Shown here one piece after another: positions 1 through 10,245 of a DNA stretch of 64,000 bases. A program made the translations under genes and the position numbers. Every line of letters starts with the position of its first letter. The stretch's first letter is position 1. The DNA comes from Stictocephala bisonia (Eukaryota > Arthropoda > Insecta > Hemiptera > Membracidae). The notes beneath the pieces were generated by a model. It was not told the origin of the DNA. It saw only the letters and a list, made by a program, of their open reading frames with translations, and searched no databases. The DNA lies in NCBI GenBank assembly GCA_035578905.1, contig JAQJVL010000058.1, positions 2,857,388-2,921,387 of the forward strand, read 5' to 3'.

Positions 1-159
1 TCATCTCTATGTGTAAAAGACAACAGTAAAACCTATTGGGTAGTTAGGCTAGGTCAACCTAGGTTGGGTTGGATTATGGTATTTTAATGTGTCATAGATG
101 TTACTATGTCTGATTTAATTATTCCAGGAATAATTTTTTATATTCTGCCTATTTTACAG

Positions 160-283
160 GTATTGCAGCTAGCACTTCAACATCAGCCACATCACCTAGA
201 GTTGTTTCTCCTCAAACTGTCATTGCACCGACAGTATACCAAGCACATCAAGCAACATGCTCATCGACAATCCAGGTTGTTTT
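160..283 (+). CDS. Candidate internal exon, Ser/Thr/Pro/Gln-rich
   Basis: The segment follows a good splice-acceptor context (a T/C-rich tract ending in TTTTACAG at 159) and ends at a donor-like TTTT|GTAAGA. In the frame beginning ATT GCA GCT it is open throughout and encodes a low-complexity Ser/Thr/Pro/Val/Gln-rich stretch, such as is common in disordered parts of transcription or chromatin factors. A second frame is also open across it (106-342, starting with ATG), so the frame is not certain. No domain is recognisable and no partner exon can be proven. This is an exon guess from splice context and composition only. Confidence 0.3.
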
Positions 284-305
284 GTAAGAAAGAAGATTGT
301 TTTGA

Positions 306-578
306 ACCATTACCACCTGCCCCGGAATACTTGGTACACTGAAATGCGATTATACTTGCTCAATCCCACCACTCAGGAAAAGGCAGAGTGTCTTTTCCCC
401 TGATGAGCTTTTACAAAAAACGTCCTTCATCTTCCTGAGATACCCAACCCATCTAAGAAATACTGTTGCAGATTCCTTGGATGTAATTACAATGATGCAT
501 GAATATGGGGTACAACCTGCTAGGCTTTTTTGTGTCTTAGAAAATTGTAAATTAAAAGTTACCGTGAGTTGTAAATAA
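306..578 (+). pseudogene. Open, protein-like fragment without start codon
   Basis: A 90-codon frame is open from 306 to a TAA at 576-578, with no ATG near its beginning. The second half reads like real protein: a mixed hydrophobic/charged segment containing SPDELLQKTSF, RNTVADSLDVITMMHEYG and QPARLFCVLENC. The last piece loosely recalls the DNA-binding or N-terminal parts of MULE/FLYWCH-type transposase relatives, but I cannot assign a family. It lies directly after the exon-like segment at 160-283. It could be an exon, a transposon remnant or chance. Confidence 0.22.
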
Positions 579-1269
579 TTTGTAAAACCATGAATATGGA
601 CTAAAGAAGTTAATTTCTTTGTATTTTTATTTTATACTCTATAATTTAGTGAATTCTGTCAAAACAACGCAATACATTCAGCAAGGAATTAAAGGACATT
701 TTTTAAGATTGAGTTCAAATGTCTACTATAGTAGACATTAATTATTTAAGTTGGTAATTATAGAAAAAAATAGTTCCATATTTTTACATTCTCATAAAGC
801 AATACGAATAACAATAGGGAAATTTCGAAAATAGAAAAAAAGATATTTCCTTAGGAATGAGGAGGAAAACAACAGAGAAATGTTTAATTTATTTTTCAAG
901 GTGTGTAACATAAATAAATGTATATAAATATATGTGCATTAATTGCAAAAATGGGGAATACCTTGTGGAAACAGTGTTGTGACAGTAAAATAAAAAGTGT
1001 GAAATAGCGAAGATATTCTAAATGTTATCTAGTTCAGGAAATGTATAAACCAAATATGCTAAAATAAATTTACTGTGATACAAAAACTACATTCAGTACA
1101 CAACAATAAAAATCTGTTTACATGGAAACAATAGATATAAGAATGTCCTCAATATTTTTTATAAACACAAAAAATGTATACAAAAAAACACAAGATATAT
1201 TTATATAGCTAAAAACCTGTTCTATCAAATAAAAACATATTTGTTTAATGTTTATAATGTTGTCTATAG
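579..1269. other. AT-rich stretch, no gene seen
   Basis: Strongly AT-rich sequence with frequent stops in all frames and scattered AATAAA words. I see no repeat shared with the rest of the window. Confidence 0.5.
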
Positions 1270-1374
1270 GATGTTGATGAAATTATAGCGAAAGATGGAA
1301 GTTGTCTTTATTTTGATCCTAATGCAATGTGTATGTTGCATTATGGTATTAATGTATGGAGTTGTGTAAAATGA
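1270..1374 (+). CDS. Candidate short terminal exon
   Basis: Thirty-four codons are open after an acceptor-like TTGTCTATAG, beginning with an acidic DVDEII stretch and ending in TGA. The sequence is less AT-biased than its surroundings. The product is not recognised and there is no independent support, so this is a weak exon candidate. Confidence 0.15.
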   Translation, partial: DVDEIIAKDGSCLYFDPNAMCMLHYGINVWSCVK

Positions 1375-2006
1375 GGTCTACTTAGATTAAAATAAAAAAA
1401 AATATTCAATTATGAGTAATAATTATCATTTAAATAACTAACTTATGAAAAACTTTTGTCACTTTCACTTTCTTTATATATGACAATGTGCTTGTTTCGA
1501 TTAGATATGTCAAATCGAACGGGCAATTATTTATGCATATTAGTGTAACCGGCAACTAACATAGAACTCATAGAAACCCAAAACGTGTTTGCTTATTAGA
1601 TGTTAAATATCAGTTTTTTGTAGCTGTATCGGCTGCGCTACTCATTGTCTGCCAACACAAAAGTTAATACACTGAACCTTCCACATATTTTTTGATTAAT
1701 TATTATTTTCAGATTACTTAAAAGAGTGCTACATCTGCTGCCATATTATATCCGATTGTCCATAGGGCCAATGTTAATTTATAAAAAAAAAAGGTTACAA
1801 CTTATTTGTGAACATACAACTTTAATCATGACTTGAAATAAAACACAATTTGTCTAATACTCCTTGAGATCAGATTTTTATTTCATTTATCTTGAATTAT
1901 TTTTTAATTACAAATAGCTATATTTTTACCTTTTTTAAAAACTACACTAAAATTAGTTGGAATAAATCTACTTCAGGAGGTACAAGTCAAACTTATACTA
2001 TTAAGC
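1375..2006. other. AT-rich stretch, no gene seen
   Basis: No convincing coding or repeat structure was seen. Stops are frequent in all frames. Confidence 0.5.
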
Positions 2007-2321
2007 ATGTTCAAATTGGAAATGCACGTTAAGAAATGTAAATATGAAAAGTGCTTAAGTGAAGTAATTTTCAGCTGCAAAACACTGGCGTCACTGTCAG
2101 CTACTGATAAAGTGCTGCCCAGTAGCCAAGCAGAAAAGAGAAAACTGCATTGGCTGTTCAAATCACAAAATTATTTAGGTATGGATAGAGAGAGACTACA
2201 ACCTTCTGACAGAGCTACAAGTACAGTAGATACAGGAAGAGAGTTGGAGGCCCGGTCGCAACAAGATCATTCACGAAGGATCGATTATTTAAATATAGTG
2301 TATACTGGTACAGAAATATAG
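2007..2321 (+). CDS. Candidate exon within a 104-codon open frame
   Basis: The open frame runs from ATG at 2007 to TAG at 2319. Inside it, 2075-2178 is bounded by an acceptor-like TAATTTTCAG and a donor-like TTTAG|GTATGG, which would make a 104-nt internal exon. The encoded stretch is hydrophilic (Ser, Lys, Gln, Arg) with no known domain, signal peptide or membrane segment. Downstream residues in the same frame are also hydrophilic, so the frame could instead continue to 2321. A shorter antisense frame overlaps (1973-2161) and is probably a shadow. Product unknown. Confidence 0.25.
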   Translation: MFKLEMHVKKCKYEKCLSEVIFSCKTLASLSATDKVLPSSQAEKRKLHWLFKSQNYLGMDRERLQPSDRATSTVDTGRELEARSQQDHSRRIDYLNIVYTGTEI

Positions 2322-3740
2322 CACAATCCTCACACTGATTTAGCTCGGCGTTGAAAGAAAGTGTAATAGTTTTACAGGATGGGACAAAAATAAAATTATA
2401 CGACCGATACCGATTGTAAAATTGCAGCTAATATTTACAGTAATAAGTAAAAATTACCAGCTTTTGTTTGTTGAGCAGATAATGTTATAATGCCTTCTAA
2501 TGTGACAAAATCAAGATCACAAAGTCTGACTGATTTGTCAATCAAATGATAAGTAACAATAGATGCTGATTTTTAATCTTTCTTTTGTTCTTTTCACAAT
2601 TAAAATAACTGTTTCAATGTTTGATTACTGAGTTATTAATCTAGTTTTATTTCCAGCGTAGATGTTAATTTTAATTATTTCTAAGGAATCCACACTATAG
2701 TAAGTCTAACTATATCTCTAAAGAAATAAAATAGACTGTTACTGCTATTTTGTTAGACAACTTAGTTTTCTGTTTTTTTAACCTTTAAAATGCTGTAGCA
2801 TCGCTATTTGAGACTGCTTTTTATTCTAGAACTGCCAGTCTCTGATTTCAGGTTCACTGTTATATTTTTCACCATAGATCTAAAATCAGGGTGTCCACAT
2901 TCTGGAAAGTCAGGGAAATGAACAAAAATTCTGGAAAAGGGAAATCTGCCTTAGTGATGGATTTGAGAGGCTTGTTTTATGCTCTAATCGGCTGTAACCT
3001 CAACTGACTGCGTTTTTATAGTTATATTATACAATTAATTAAAGTGGTGGTCAATAGTGCCATCATTGATTTTATACACAAATAGATTTACCATCCTATG
3101 TTAAATTTTGAGTCTTAAAACATCAGCTGTTTTTGTGGCCTCCTAACAAAATTACAGGCACAAATATTCCTATTAGATGGAATATCTATTGTAGGTGTAC
3201 AATCAAGGCCTATATGTTCTGATAATATTCTCCAGTGTTGAAATAAGTATTTAAATGTATTTTCCTTCATTTGTAAGATTAATTTTGTGAGACAATCTTA
3301 CATACAAGGAATATACAAGGAAATATAGGTTTCCTTTTTTTGTAAGTGTTCATAATGAAAATAATAGCAATGTGGCTTCGTAGAAATGTATTTGTATTTT
3401 CAATAAAATGTTAGTATAAAAAGGAGGAAAAAAGAAATGGAGATTACACTTGGACAGCTATGGGTATGGAGGAGGCTGCTTCTTGTTTCTTTCTATTGTA
3501 ATGTTTATTTACACTTTTTAATACAAGATTAATATCTCCAGAATAATCATTTTAATGTAATGCTTAAAATACAACACATTTAGACTCTAATGCATTTTTG
3601 AAAAATTTTGAGAGTCAGTATTTTTGTCAGCTTTATGTCAATATTTTTCTTGATAAGTTTTGCTAAGTATTTAATACTAGATTTGTGGGTTCTGAAACTG
3701 AAAAACAATTTTTGTTCCTCATAAAAAACGTTTCATTCAA
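2322..3740. other. AT-rich stretch, no gene seen
   Basis: Stops are frequent in all frames and I found no repeat partner elsewhere in the window. The AATAAA words are of the kind expected by chance at this composition. Confidence 0.5.
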
Positions 3741-3904
3741 TTTTTTTTTTTTTTAGTGAAAACTTCACTTATCAGCTTACATGGGCCTACAGGCCTGTGC
3801 GTCAACTTTATTCAACGAGTGAAGTACGGACCGTTGCCTCAGTGGGGATTTGGACCTTGCCCTTCGCAGTCTGAAGCCTTAGTCACTGAGCCACCACGCT
3901 CAGT
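3741..3904 (-). mobile_element. tRNA-derived SINE with poly-A tail
   Basis: Read on the minus strand, the element opens with a tRNA-like head (about 3904-3838). It has an A-box-like TGGCTCAGTGACT and a B-box-like GGTCCAAATCC, spaced as in a Leu/Ser-type tRNA and suitable for RNA polymerase III initiation. A body of about 80 bp follows and then a pure 14-A tail (T run 3741-3754 on the plus strand). Head, body and tail in order make this a nearly complete short interspersed element rather than a tRNA gene, since the acceptor arms do not pair. I could not find a clear target-site duplication. The small open frame across it (3756-3971) is incidental. Confidence 0.75.
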
Positions 3905-5077
3905 TTTTATGTGGTTTTCAAATAAAAATGACGATATAGTGAATCACATAGAAGTATTCATCTGTTTATAAGTAAGATTAACATGGAATGAACTTTTTTA
4001 TAATATAGAAGATATAATTATTTTAACATGAAATATCCAATTTTAAAGTCCCAACTAATTTAACTAAGCCTTCAAACAACCAATTATGTTCTCCTAGTAA
4101 AAACCGTTAATTTGACATATATCTTGACATATTCTTTCTTTTAGATATACAGTATTTCAAGAAAGAATATATTTCTTACAAAAAGAATATATATTTTGTA
4201 CGCATATTTCTGACTCCTTGGAGACCATCCCCCTGATGAGATAAACTATTGACAATTGCTTCAAAAAATAGATTTTTAAGAACATTATCAATGTTTTACT
4301 ATTTATTAAAAAAAGAAAATTACATTACTATACATTAACTTACACTTAACAAATTATTCATTACATCTTAGTATTTTTTAATGTCTGAAATTCATTTTTA
4401 CAAAGAACAAGTTACTGCTTTAGACTACAATGTTAACTAAACATATTTTATCAAGCTCAATGTTGTAAAAGTTAAATTGCCAACATTTTGTATAGGAACA
4501 GTATTTTTAGGTTGGTTCAATGGCATCAAAGCATTTTATTTTATGAACAATTTGACCTATGCTCTAATTTAAGATTTCTCTCCGAGTCCTTTTGGGCTGT
4601 CTCCCTGATGTGGTTAAAAGCTGATAGTTGCTTCTATAAGTACTTCTTTTATTTAGCACTGATGTTAAGTTTCAAAGTGTAATCTGTAATGGTTTAAAAC
4701 AATGAAGTGCTGGGTCCAGTCTTTTTTTACACCCTGTATAACATTGTTGATGTTGATATTTTTAAAGATGTTAAACCACCAAATGCTGAGAATTAATTTT
4801 ATTTTTCATTTTTGCAAAATTAATTTTTAGATATAGAATGGTTTGTGTGATTTGTGGTAGAATTTAAATTTAATTATTTTAATAAAATAGTTATAAATTT
4901 TTATGTTAAAAATAGTGATTACATATTGGGAGACCACTTTGACTAATACATATAGTTCTTCCACTAATGCCAAGCAAAGGAATAATCAGAAATGAGCGCT
5001 GTTTACTGAAATACTTGTTGGATGTCTGACATCCTGAATGATAGAAGCATGTTCATAAACAAAATCATTTATTAGAG
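3905..5077. other. AT-rich stretch with one degenerate direct repeat
   Basis: There is no gene-like frame beyond a 64-codon AT-rich one at 4488-4682. A stretch of about 55 bp near 4207-4262 recurs imperfectly at 4579-4636 (shared CTCCTT..., CCCTGATG, and ...TTGCTTC). Confidence 0.4.
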
Positions 5078-5337
5078 TGGCTTGTGTACATCTGATGCAA
5101 TAAACTTGACATTGGACAAACAACCATCAGACATGGAGGCTGTGGCGTCACGTTATTGGCAATGGACTGTCCTGTGATTTGTCAACCACAAACATTACCT
5201 AGTACAGAAGGTTGTACAGTGAAAATTAGATTTGTAGAGCACCTTGTGTACATCTGTGGCATAGGTGTGACATGGGACAAACAACCATCACATGTGGAGA
5301 CTGTGGCCTGACATTATTGGCAATGGACTGTCTTGTG
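5078..5337 (+). repeat. 172-bp satellite, about 1.5 units
   Basis: This is the first block of a tandem repeat whose unit holds TTGTGTACATCTGTGGCA, an ACAAACAACCATCAC tract, GGAGGCTGTGGCC, and ATTACCTAGTACAGAAGG. The period is clearest downstream, where a start codon recurs at 5943 and 6115, exactly 172 bp apart. The block is cut at 5337 by insertion of a family A repeat. Confidence 0.85.
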
Positions 5338-5768
5338 TCGGCACTGGTGGCACAGTGCTGTAACCCAGCTACATGAGGACAAAGTTTTTGGGAGATTGTA
5401 GGCGATAGGTTGGATGCTCCAACATGGCGTCCGCCTGATGGTTGCTATCGGCGTGGACACTACTAGAGAAGTCTGGGTTGTCCATGCTGGGTGGTAATCA
5501 TTGTGTGCGGGAGATAACTGAGTATCAGGCGTGTCAATTAGCTGAAAATCAGACCAGCACTACGTGGTTCAGATTCCACGTAAAGCTGTAGGTCCCTTAG
5601 TTGCCCTGGCTGTTGGGCTATTAATAAATTGCCCTTTCTGAGGAACTCAGGTAGTAACCAGACTATACTCATCCACATTCATCCTACACTCACATAACCA
5701 TTCATATTCGCCTTAAAATACCAACAATGTTGTGTCGGTGTCTCATATGTAAGAATGTAAAAAAAGAA
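5338..5768 (+). mobile_element. Dispersed repeat family A, full-length copy (A1)
   Basis: This 431-bp non-coding repeat sits inside a satellite unit, so its ends can be read against uninterrupted units. It appears flanked by a 4-bp duplication, TGTG (5334-5337 and 5769-5772). The 5' end folds as a hairpin (GGCACT...AGTGCTG here, CAGCACT...AGTGCTG in other copies), and the 3' end is A-rich after GTGTCTCATATG. A conserved central hairpin reads CTACGTGG...CCACGTA. It has no long open frame and no terminal inverted repeats. At least nine copies occur in the window in both orientations. It may be a non-autonomous retroposon or an atypical DNA element. The class is unresolved. Confidence 0.75.
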
Positions 5769-6446
5769 TGTGATTTGTCAACCACAAACATTACCTAGTA
5801 CAGAAGGATGTACAGTGAAAACTAGATTGGTAGATCAGCTTGTGTACATCTGTGGCAATAAGTGGGACATGGAACAAACAACCATCACACGTGGAGGCTA
5901 TGGCCTGCAGTTTCTTGATGTTATTGGCAATGGACTTGTCTTGTGATATGTAAACAACAAACATTATCTACTATAGAAGGATGTTCAGTGAAAACATCAG
6001 CATTGGTAGAGCAGCTTGTGTACATCTGTGGCAATAAACGTGACATGGAACAAAAAACCATCACACGTGGAGGCTGTGGCCTGCAGTTGATGTTATTGGC
6101 ACTGAACTTGTCTTGTGATTTGTAAACAACAAACATTATCTACTATAGAAGGATGTTCAGTGAAAACATCATTATTGGTAGAGCAGCTTGTGTACATCTG
6201 TGGCAATAAACGTGACATGGAACAAAAAACCATCACACGTGGAGGCTGTGGCCTGCAGTTGATGTTATTGGCACTGGACTGTCATGTGGTTTGTAAACCA
6301 CAAACTTTACCTACTACAGAAGGATGTTCAGTGAAAACAACAAGATTGGTAGAGAGCTTGTGTACATCTTTGGCAATAGGTGTGACATGGCTGTGGCCTG
6401 CAGTAACTTGATGTTATTCGCACTGGACTGTCGTGTGGTTTGTAAA
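5769..6446 (+). repeat. 172-bp satellite, about 4 units
   Basis: Four successive units (period 169-176 bp, modal 172) continue the array after the family A insertion. Adjacent units differ by a few substitutions, and the open frames within them are incidental because 172 is not a multiple of three. The last unit is cut after GTGGTTTGTAAA by a LINE insertion. Confidence 0.9.
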
Positions 6447-8203
6447 GAAACCGTATAAGGATTGTAAAAATGCTTTATTATGTTTAGTTAAGAAATCTAG
6501 AATTAAGAATAATGATAGTTCCAATGACAAATCTAAAGTGATGTGGGATATTGTCAAAATGAGTCAGGTTGCAGGCCTGTTGTTAGAGGCTGTAGTAAAA
6601 ATCAAATAAATGCTCATGATTTTAACACATTTTTCATTGATAAAGCTGGAGAGATACTGAATAACGTTTCTTTTGTAAAAGAGTGTATTTCTAAACTTGA
6701 TAGTAGGGAAAACGTAGGTGTAAACTATTTGACTCATCTAAATCTTTGGATATTGTTTCACATTCTCTTCTTTTACGTAAATTCAGATTTTATGGTTTTA
6801 ATGAAGATGCTTTGTCACTTTTGACATCTTACCTTAGTGGAAGGTTTCAAAAAGTTATCTTTAAAGGTGATGAATCTAGTCTTTTACCAGTTTGACAGGG
6901 AGTCCTCAAGGGTCAAGTTTAAGTTAAATACTTTTCATAATTTATATAAATGATTTGCCTATCAACATTTCGCCTCATATGGTTCATAGTTATTTGTGTG
7001 CTGATGATCTGAGTATCTGTTGTAACCCTAACTCAAAGATGTGTTAGATTTAACCATAAAATCTGTATCTGACATTGTAAAAGACTGGTGTTCGGCTAAC
7101 TTGCTTTGCCTGAGCAATGACAAAGTCCAATATCTAACTTTTTATTATAATAAAAAAAATAATCTGGTCCAGAAGCAGAATCCGGTTAGTTTTTTGGGGT
7201 TTTTAATTTATGAAGGTTTGAACTGGGGTGACCATATTCAAAGAATAGAGTCTAAAGTAAGCAAGGGAATTTATTTGTTACGTAGGTTAAGGATTTCTGT
7301 GAGTCTAAGAGTCTTGAAAACAGTTTACTTTGCTCAAATACACGGTCACTTAAGCTATGGTACATTGTTATGGGGGGTCATAAGTCTTCTTGTGAAAGGT
7401 TGTTCAAATTACAAAAACAATGTATTAGGTTAATGTGTGGACTTCCTTTGCGTGCTCACTGTAGAGTTAGGTATAATGACTGTTCCATCTATATTTGTTT
7501 TCCAAAGTCTTCTTTATATTAAAGAAAAATTCTGACTCATATGAAATGTTAGGTTCCAATCATAAATATTACACTAGAAATAGGGATTGCTTAGGGCTAT
7601 TTAGATGCAATTTCAGTAAAACGCAAAACTCATTTTATTATTTATCTGTTGAACTTTACAATGTTCTTCCTTTGTTTGTTAGAGTGTTGCCCCTTCTTAA
7701 GTTTAAAGAGTTTCTCAAAAATTTGTTAATTAATAATTGTTTGTATATCATAGGTGAATTTTATGAAATAAATGTTGTACAAAGTTAAAAAAATTGTTCT
7801 AAATGGTAGATATGTATGATTTATAGATCTATGTATTATTACTACTTATTATTTTTTTATTTGTTAATGATAAATGTTTGTTTAGTCTGAATAAGCGTTG
7901 TAATTTGAAGTATTTTAAATGCAATAATGTTAACTCTATTCTGTTTTTGTACTTAGTGACTTGTTGCTATTAATTGACATTTTGTTTGTTACTGATTAAA
8001 TATTGTATCTTGGGATTTCTAACTTATATAAAATTGTGTTGACTAAGTTTCTCTATTTTTATTATTATTATATTTATTTTACTATACAGTAACAATGTGT
8101 ATATATGTTGTGTATTATTTAGAACTAAAACCTAATTTATAGCCTAAGAAATTGACGATTGTAATGCATTTTGAAGTCATCATGTAATTCTGCAATAAAA
8201 TTT
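6447..8203 (+). mobile_element. Decayed non-LTR retrotransposon (Jockey/CR1-like) nested in satellite
   Basis: This is the remnant of an endonuclease/reverse-transcriptase ORF of a LINE. A pre-RT segment (around 6600-6715, ...DFNTFFIDKAGEI...) is joined directly to RT motif A (SKSLDIVSHSLLLRKF, about 6737-6785), so roughly the N-terminal fingers of the RT are missing. A degraded motif B (GV-KGSS, about 6899), a motif C relic reading CADD (about 6998), and motif D/E and thumb segments in shifted frames (7041-7433) follow. The C-terminal piece with YTRNRDC is at 7495-7788. Stops and frameshifts make it inactive. Satellite sequence resumes at 8204 (ATTACCTAGTAC) with about 8 bp of the target unit missing and no clear target duplication. 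Confidence 0.85.
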
Positions 8204-8380
8204 ATTACCTAGTACATCAGGATGTACAGTGAAAACAAGATTGGGAGAGCGGCTTGTGTACATCTGTGGCAATAAGTGGGACATGGAACAAACAACCATC
8301 ACACGTGGAGGCTGTGGCCTGCAGTTACTTGACGTTATTGGTACTGGACTGTCTTGTGGTCTGTCAACAACAAGCATTAC
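8204..8380 (+). repeat. 172-bp satellite, one unit after the LINE
   Basis: One unit of the satellite continues directly downstream of the LINE (CATCAGGATGTACAGTG, then the acatctgtggcaataag core and GGAGGCTGTGGCCTGCAG), showing that the array once ran across the insertion point. Confidence 0.85.
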
Positions 8381-9080
8381 AGCTGGCGTAAGCTTACCTG
8401 GCACTTGACCGATCGATAAAATTCCTGTACTAGCCTATAGTACGAATCGTATGGGTTGGGTCAAATGTCCTCGCGACCTCCGTTAAAGCACTCTATTAGA
8501 TGAAATACGAAATTCTATATGTGATGTCTAACATCTTTTAATAGTTTGTTACACTCTGTAAATACTTTTATAAAATTTGTGTGATAAAATCTACAGTAAT
8601 GGTAAACAAATGTGATTACCTATCTTCTAACAAAATTATAATTTTGACAGAATTGACGAAAGAATTAACTCACCAAGCAGCAAAGTTATTTATAATTAGT
8701 AGCTTTAATATGAAATGAATGATCTGGTTAATAACACAGATCCATTCAAACAATAGTTAGAGCGGTGGCCCCTCGGTTTTTTATGTTATAATAATACATG
8801 CAATATTTACGGTTATAATGACAATCATAAAAAATTAATAACACAAATACAAATAAATGGTACCAGAAAACTGGTGCAAACTAAAAGTATTGGAAAAATA
8901 TAATCTTCAACAGCTTGAGTTGTGGCTTCCAGCCTTCGGCATCCAGCTCCAACTTAGTGGGGTGGTAACTAAAACATTTTTAATTGTTATTTTCTTCTTT
9001 ACTGAAAATTTAATCAAAATTAGTAGTATAAAGCTGGAAACAATGCATTTTTTAATATTTTACCTGTAAAAAATGTGTAA
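8381..9080. other. AT-rich stretch, no gene seen
   Basis: The 70-codon frame at 8857-9069 is hydrophobic and AT-driven and has no recognisable domain. Confidence 0.4.
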
Positions 9081-9084
9081 TTAA

Positions 9085-9440
9085 TTCAAAAACATCTTTC
9101 CTGAAAATATAACTAAAATCATTATAGCCGTTTTTGTAAACAGTCCATTTTTGAATGTTTTTTGTTCTTAAAAAAAATAAAATTTCAAAAATGTTAAACA
9201 GTCTAGAGATATTGGCTAAATACAACTACGTACCAAATATTATGTAAATCGATCCATTTGTTTGTTCTCCAGCGAAGTGTACAGACACACATCAATGCGG
9301 ACAGACAGAAAATTAAAAAAAGACCACTTTTTTGGGTTCAGGAGGTCTTAAAATGGATTTTTAGATCAACTAAATACATTTTTTTTTTACAATCACAATA
9401 CCTTCTCTATGCTAGCACATGTGGGAGAAAGTAAAATTAT
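9085..9440 (-). repeat. Dispersed repeat family B, copy 1
   Basis: Read on the minus strand, this matches 44238-44560. Shared landmarks are ACTTTCTCCCA, GTATTGTGAT, TCTAAAAATCCATTTTA, a GTCTGTCTGTCCG-like tract, CGCTGGAGA(A/C)CAAAC and TTTCAGGAAAGATG. The two copies differ by many substitutions and small gaps, so the family is old. It is non-coding and its class is not recognised. Confidence 0.7.
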
Positions 9441-9538
9441 ACTGTATAACAACTATTAGATATCATACAAACATAAGAAATTCATACCAAATTCATAGTA
9501 CTTTACAATTAAAATCTTAATATAAAACAATACAATAA

Positions 9539-9703
9539 CAGCAACATCTATTTGTCATCTGTCTTCAGCCCTTTGAGTCATCAGGACTGTTCGCAGAACG
9601 GTCTTTGCCTGACCTCCACCCACTCCTGCCTGAAGTGTTGCGCCAGGCCCAAGTGCCAGCTAAGCTGATGACAGCTGTACCTACTATCCGTAACAAAAGT
9701 TAG
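9539..9703 (+). CDS. Candidate coding exon, unusually GC-rich
   Basis: This is an open frame of 54 codons ending in TAG at 9701. Its core, about 9569-9680, is markedly richer in G+C than the flanking DNA and uses varied codons, a typical exon signature. It follows an excellent acceptor (pyrimidine tract ending GTCTTCAG at 9568). The encoded segment is Leu/Pro-rich and amphipathic (FESSGLFAERSLPDLHPLL, then PEVLRQAQVPAKLM). The family is not recognised. The 3' part of the frame runs into the inverted repeat of the MITE that starts near 9675, so the true exon end may have been altered by that insertion, or a donor such as ATCC|GTAACA may lie inside the MITE end. Confidence 0.35.
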   Translation, partial: QQHLFVICLQPFESSGLFAERSLPDLHPLLPEVLRQAQVPAKLMTAVPTIRNKS

Positions 9704-10101
9704 GAGACTCGAGTTTGGATGCTTACAAAAATTACAAACTACAAGAATCTACAAGAACTTTTTTTCTAATAAAAGAAAAACTTGAAACTTTAATATAGTA
9801 TTTTCAATACCATAACCAATCAGGTATTAAATTTTCATCAATATATATGAACAGGTATTTAGTCAGCGATTTTTCAAAAGTCAAGATTTGTTTGGAATTA
9901 GTGAAAAATTGTGTACTTTTTTCGTTCGGTACAAAGTATAAATATGAAAAAATAATACAAAAATTTTTCGTTTACACCTATCAAGGCACAATAAAACAAT
10001 GAAAATATTGATACATGTTCCATTACCATAGCTTTGTTACTTTAATTTTTGTAAGCATCCAAACTCGAGTCTCCAAACTTTTGTTACGCATAGTAGTACA
10101 G
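9675..10101. mobile_element. MITE-like element with about 60-bp terminal inverted repeats
   Basis: The left end (about 9675-9735) and right end (about 10037-10101) are inverted copies of each other over roughly 60 bp, sharing GTAACAAAAGTT, GGAGACTCGAGTTTGGATGC and TTACAAAAATTA. The AT-rich interior of about 300 bp has no coding capacity, as expected of a non-autonomous DNA transposon. The right end directly joins a 172-bp satellite unit. No convincing target-site duplication is seen, so the superfamily is unassigned. Confidence 0.8.
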
Positions 10102-10245
10102 AGGGATGTACAGTGAAATAAGATTGGGAGAGGGGCTTGTGTACATCTGTGGCAATAAGTGTGACATGGAACAAACAACCATCACACGTGGAGGCTGTGG
10201 CCTGTCTTGACGTTATTGGCTCTGGACTGTCATGTGGTTTGCCAA
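10096..10245 (+). repeat. 172-bp satellite, isolated unit
   Basis: A single, slightly shortened unit (AGTACAGAGGGATGTACAG through GACTGTCATGTGGTTTG) separated from the main array by 1.7 kb that includes the MITE. It overlaps the MITE end by a few bases. Confidence 0.8.

Noticed and set aside
5943..6411. Repeated Met-Ile-Cys-Lys frames
   Set aside because: They come from 172-bp satellite units. The period is not a multiple of three and the frames do not continue from unit to unit.
8180..8404. 74-codon minus-strand frame
   Set aside because: It lies within a 172-bp satellite unit next to the LINE end and is incidental.
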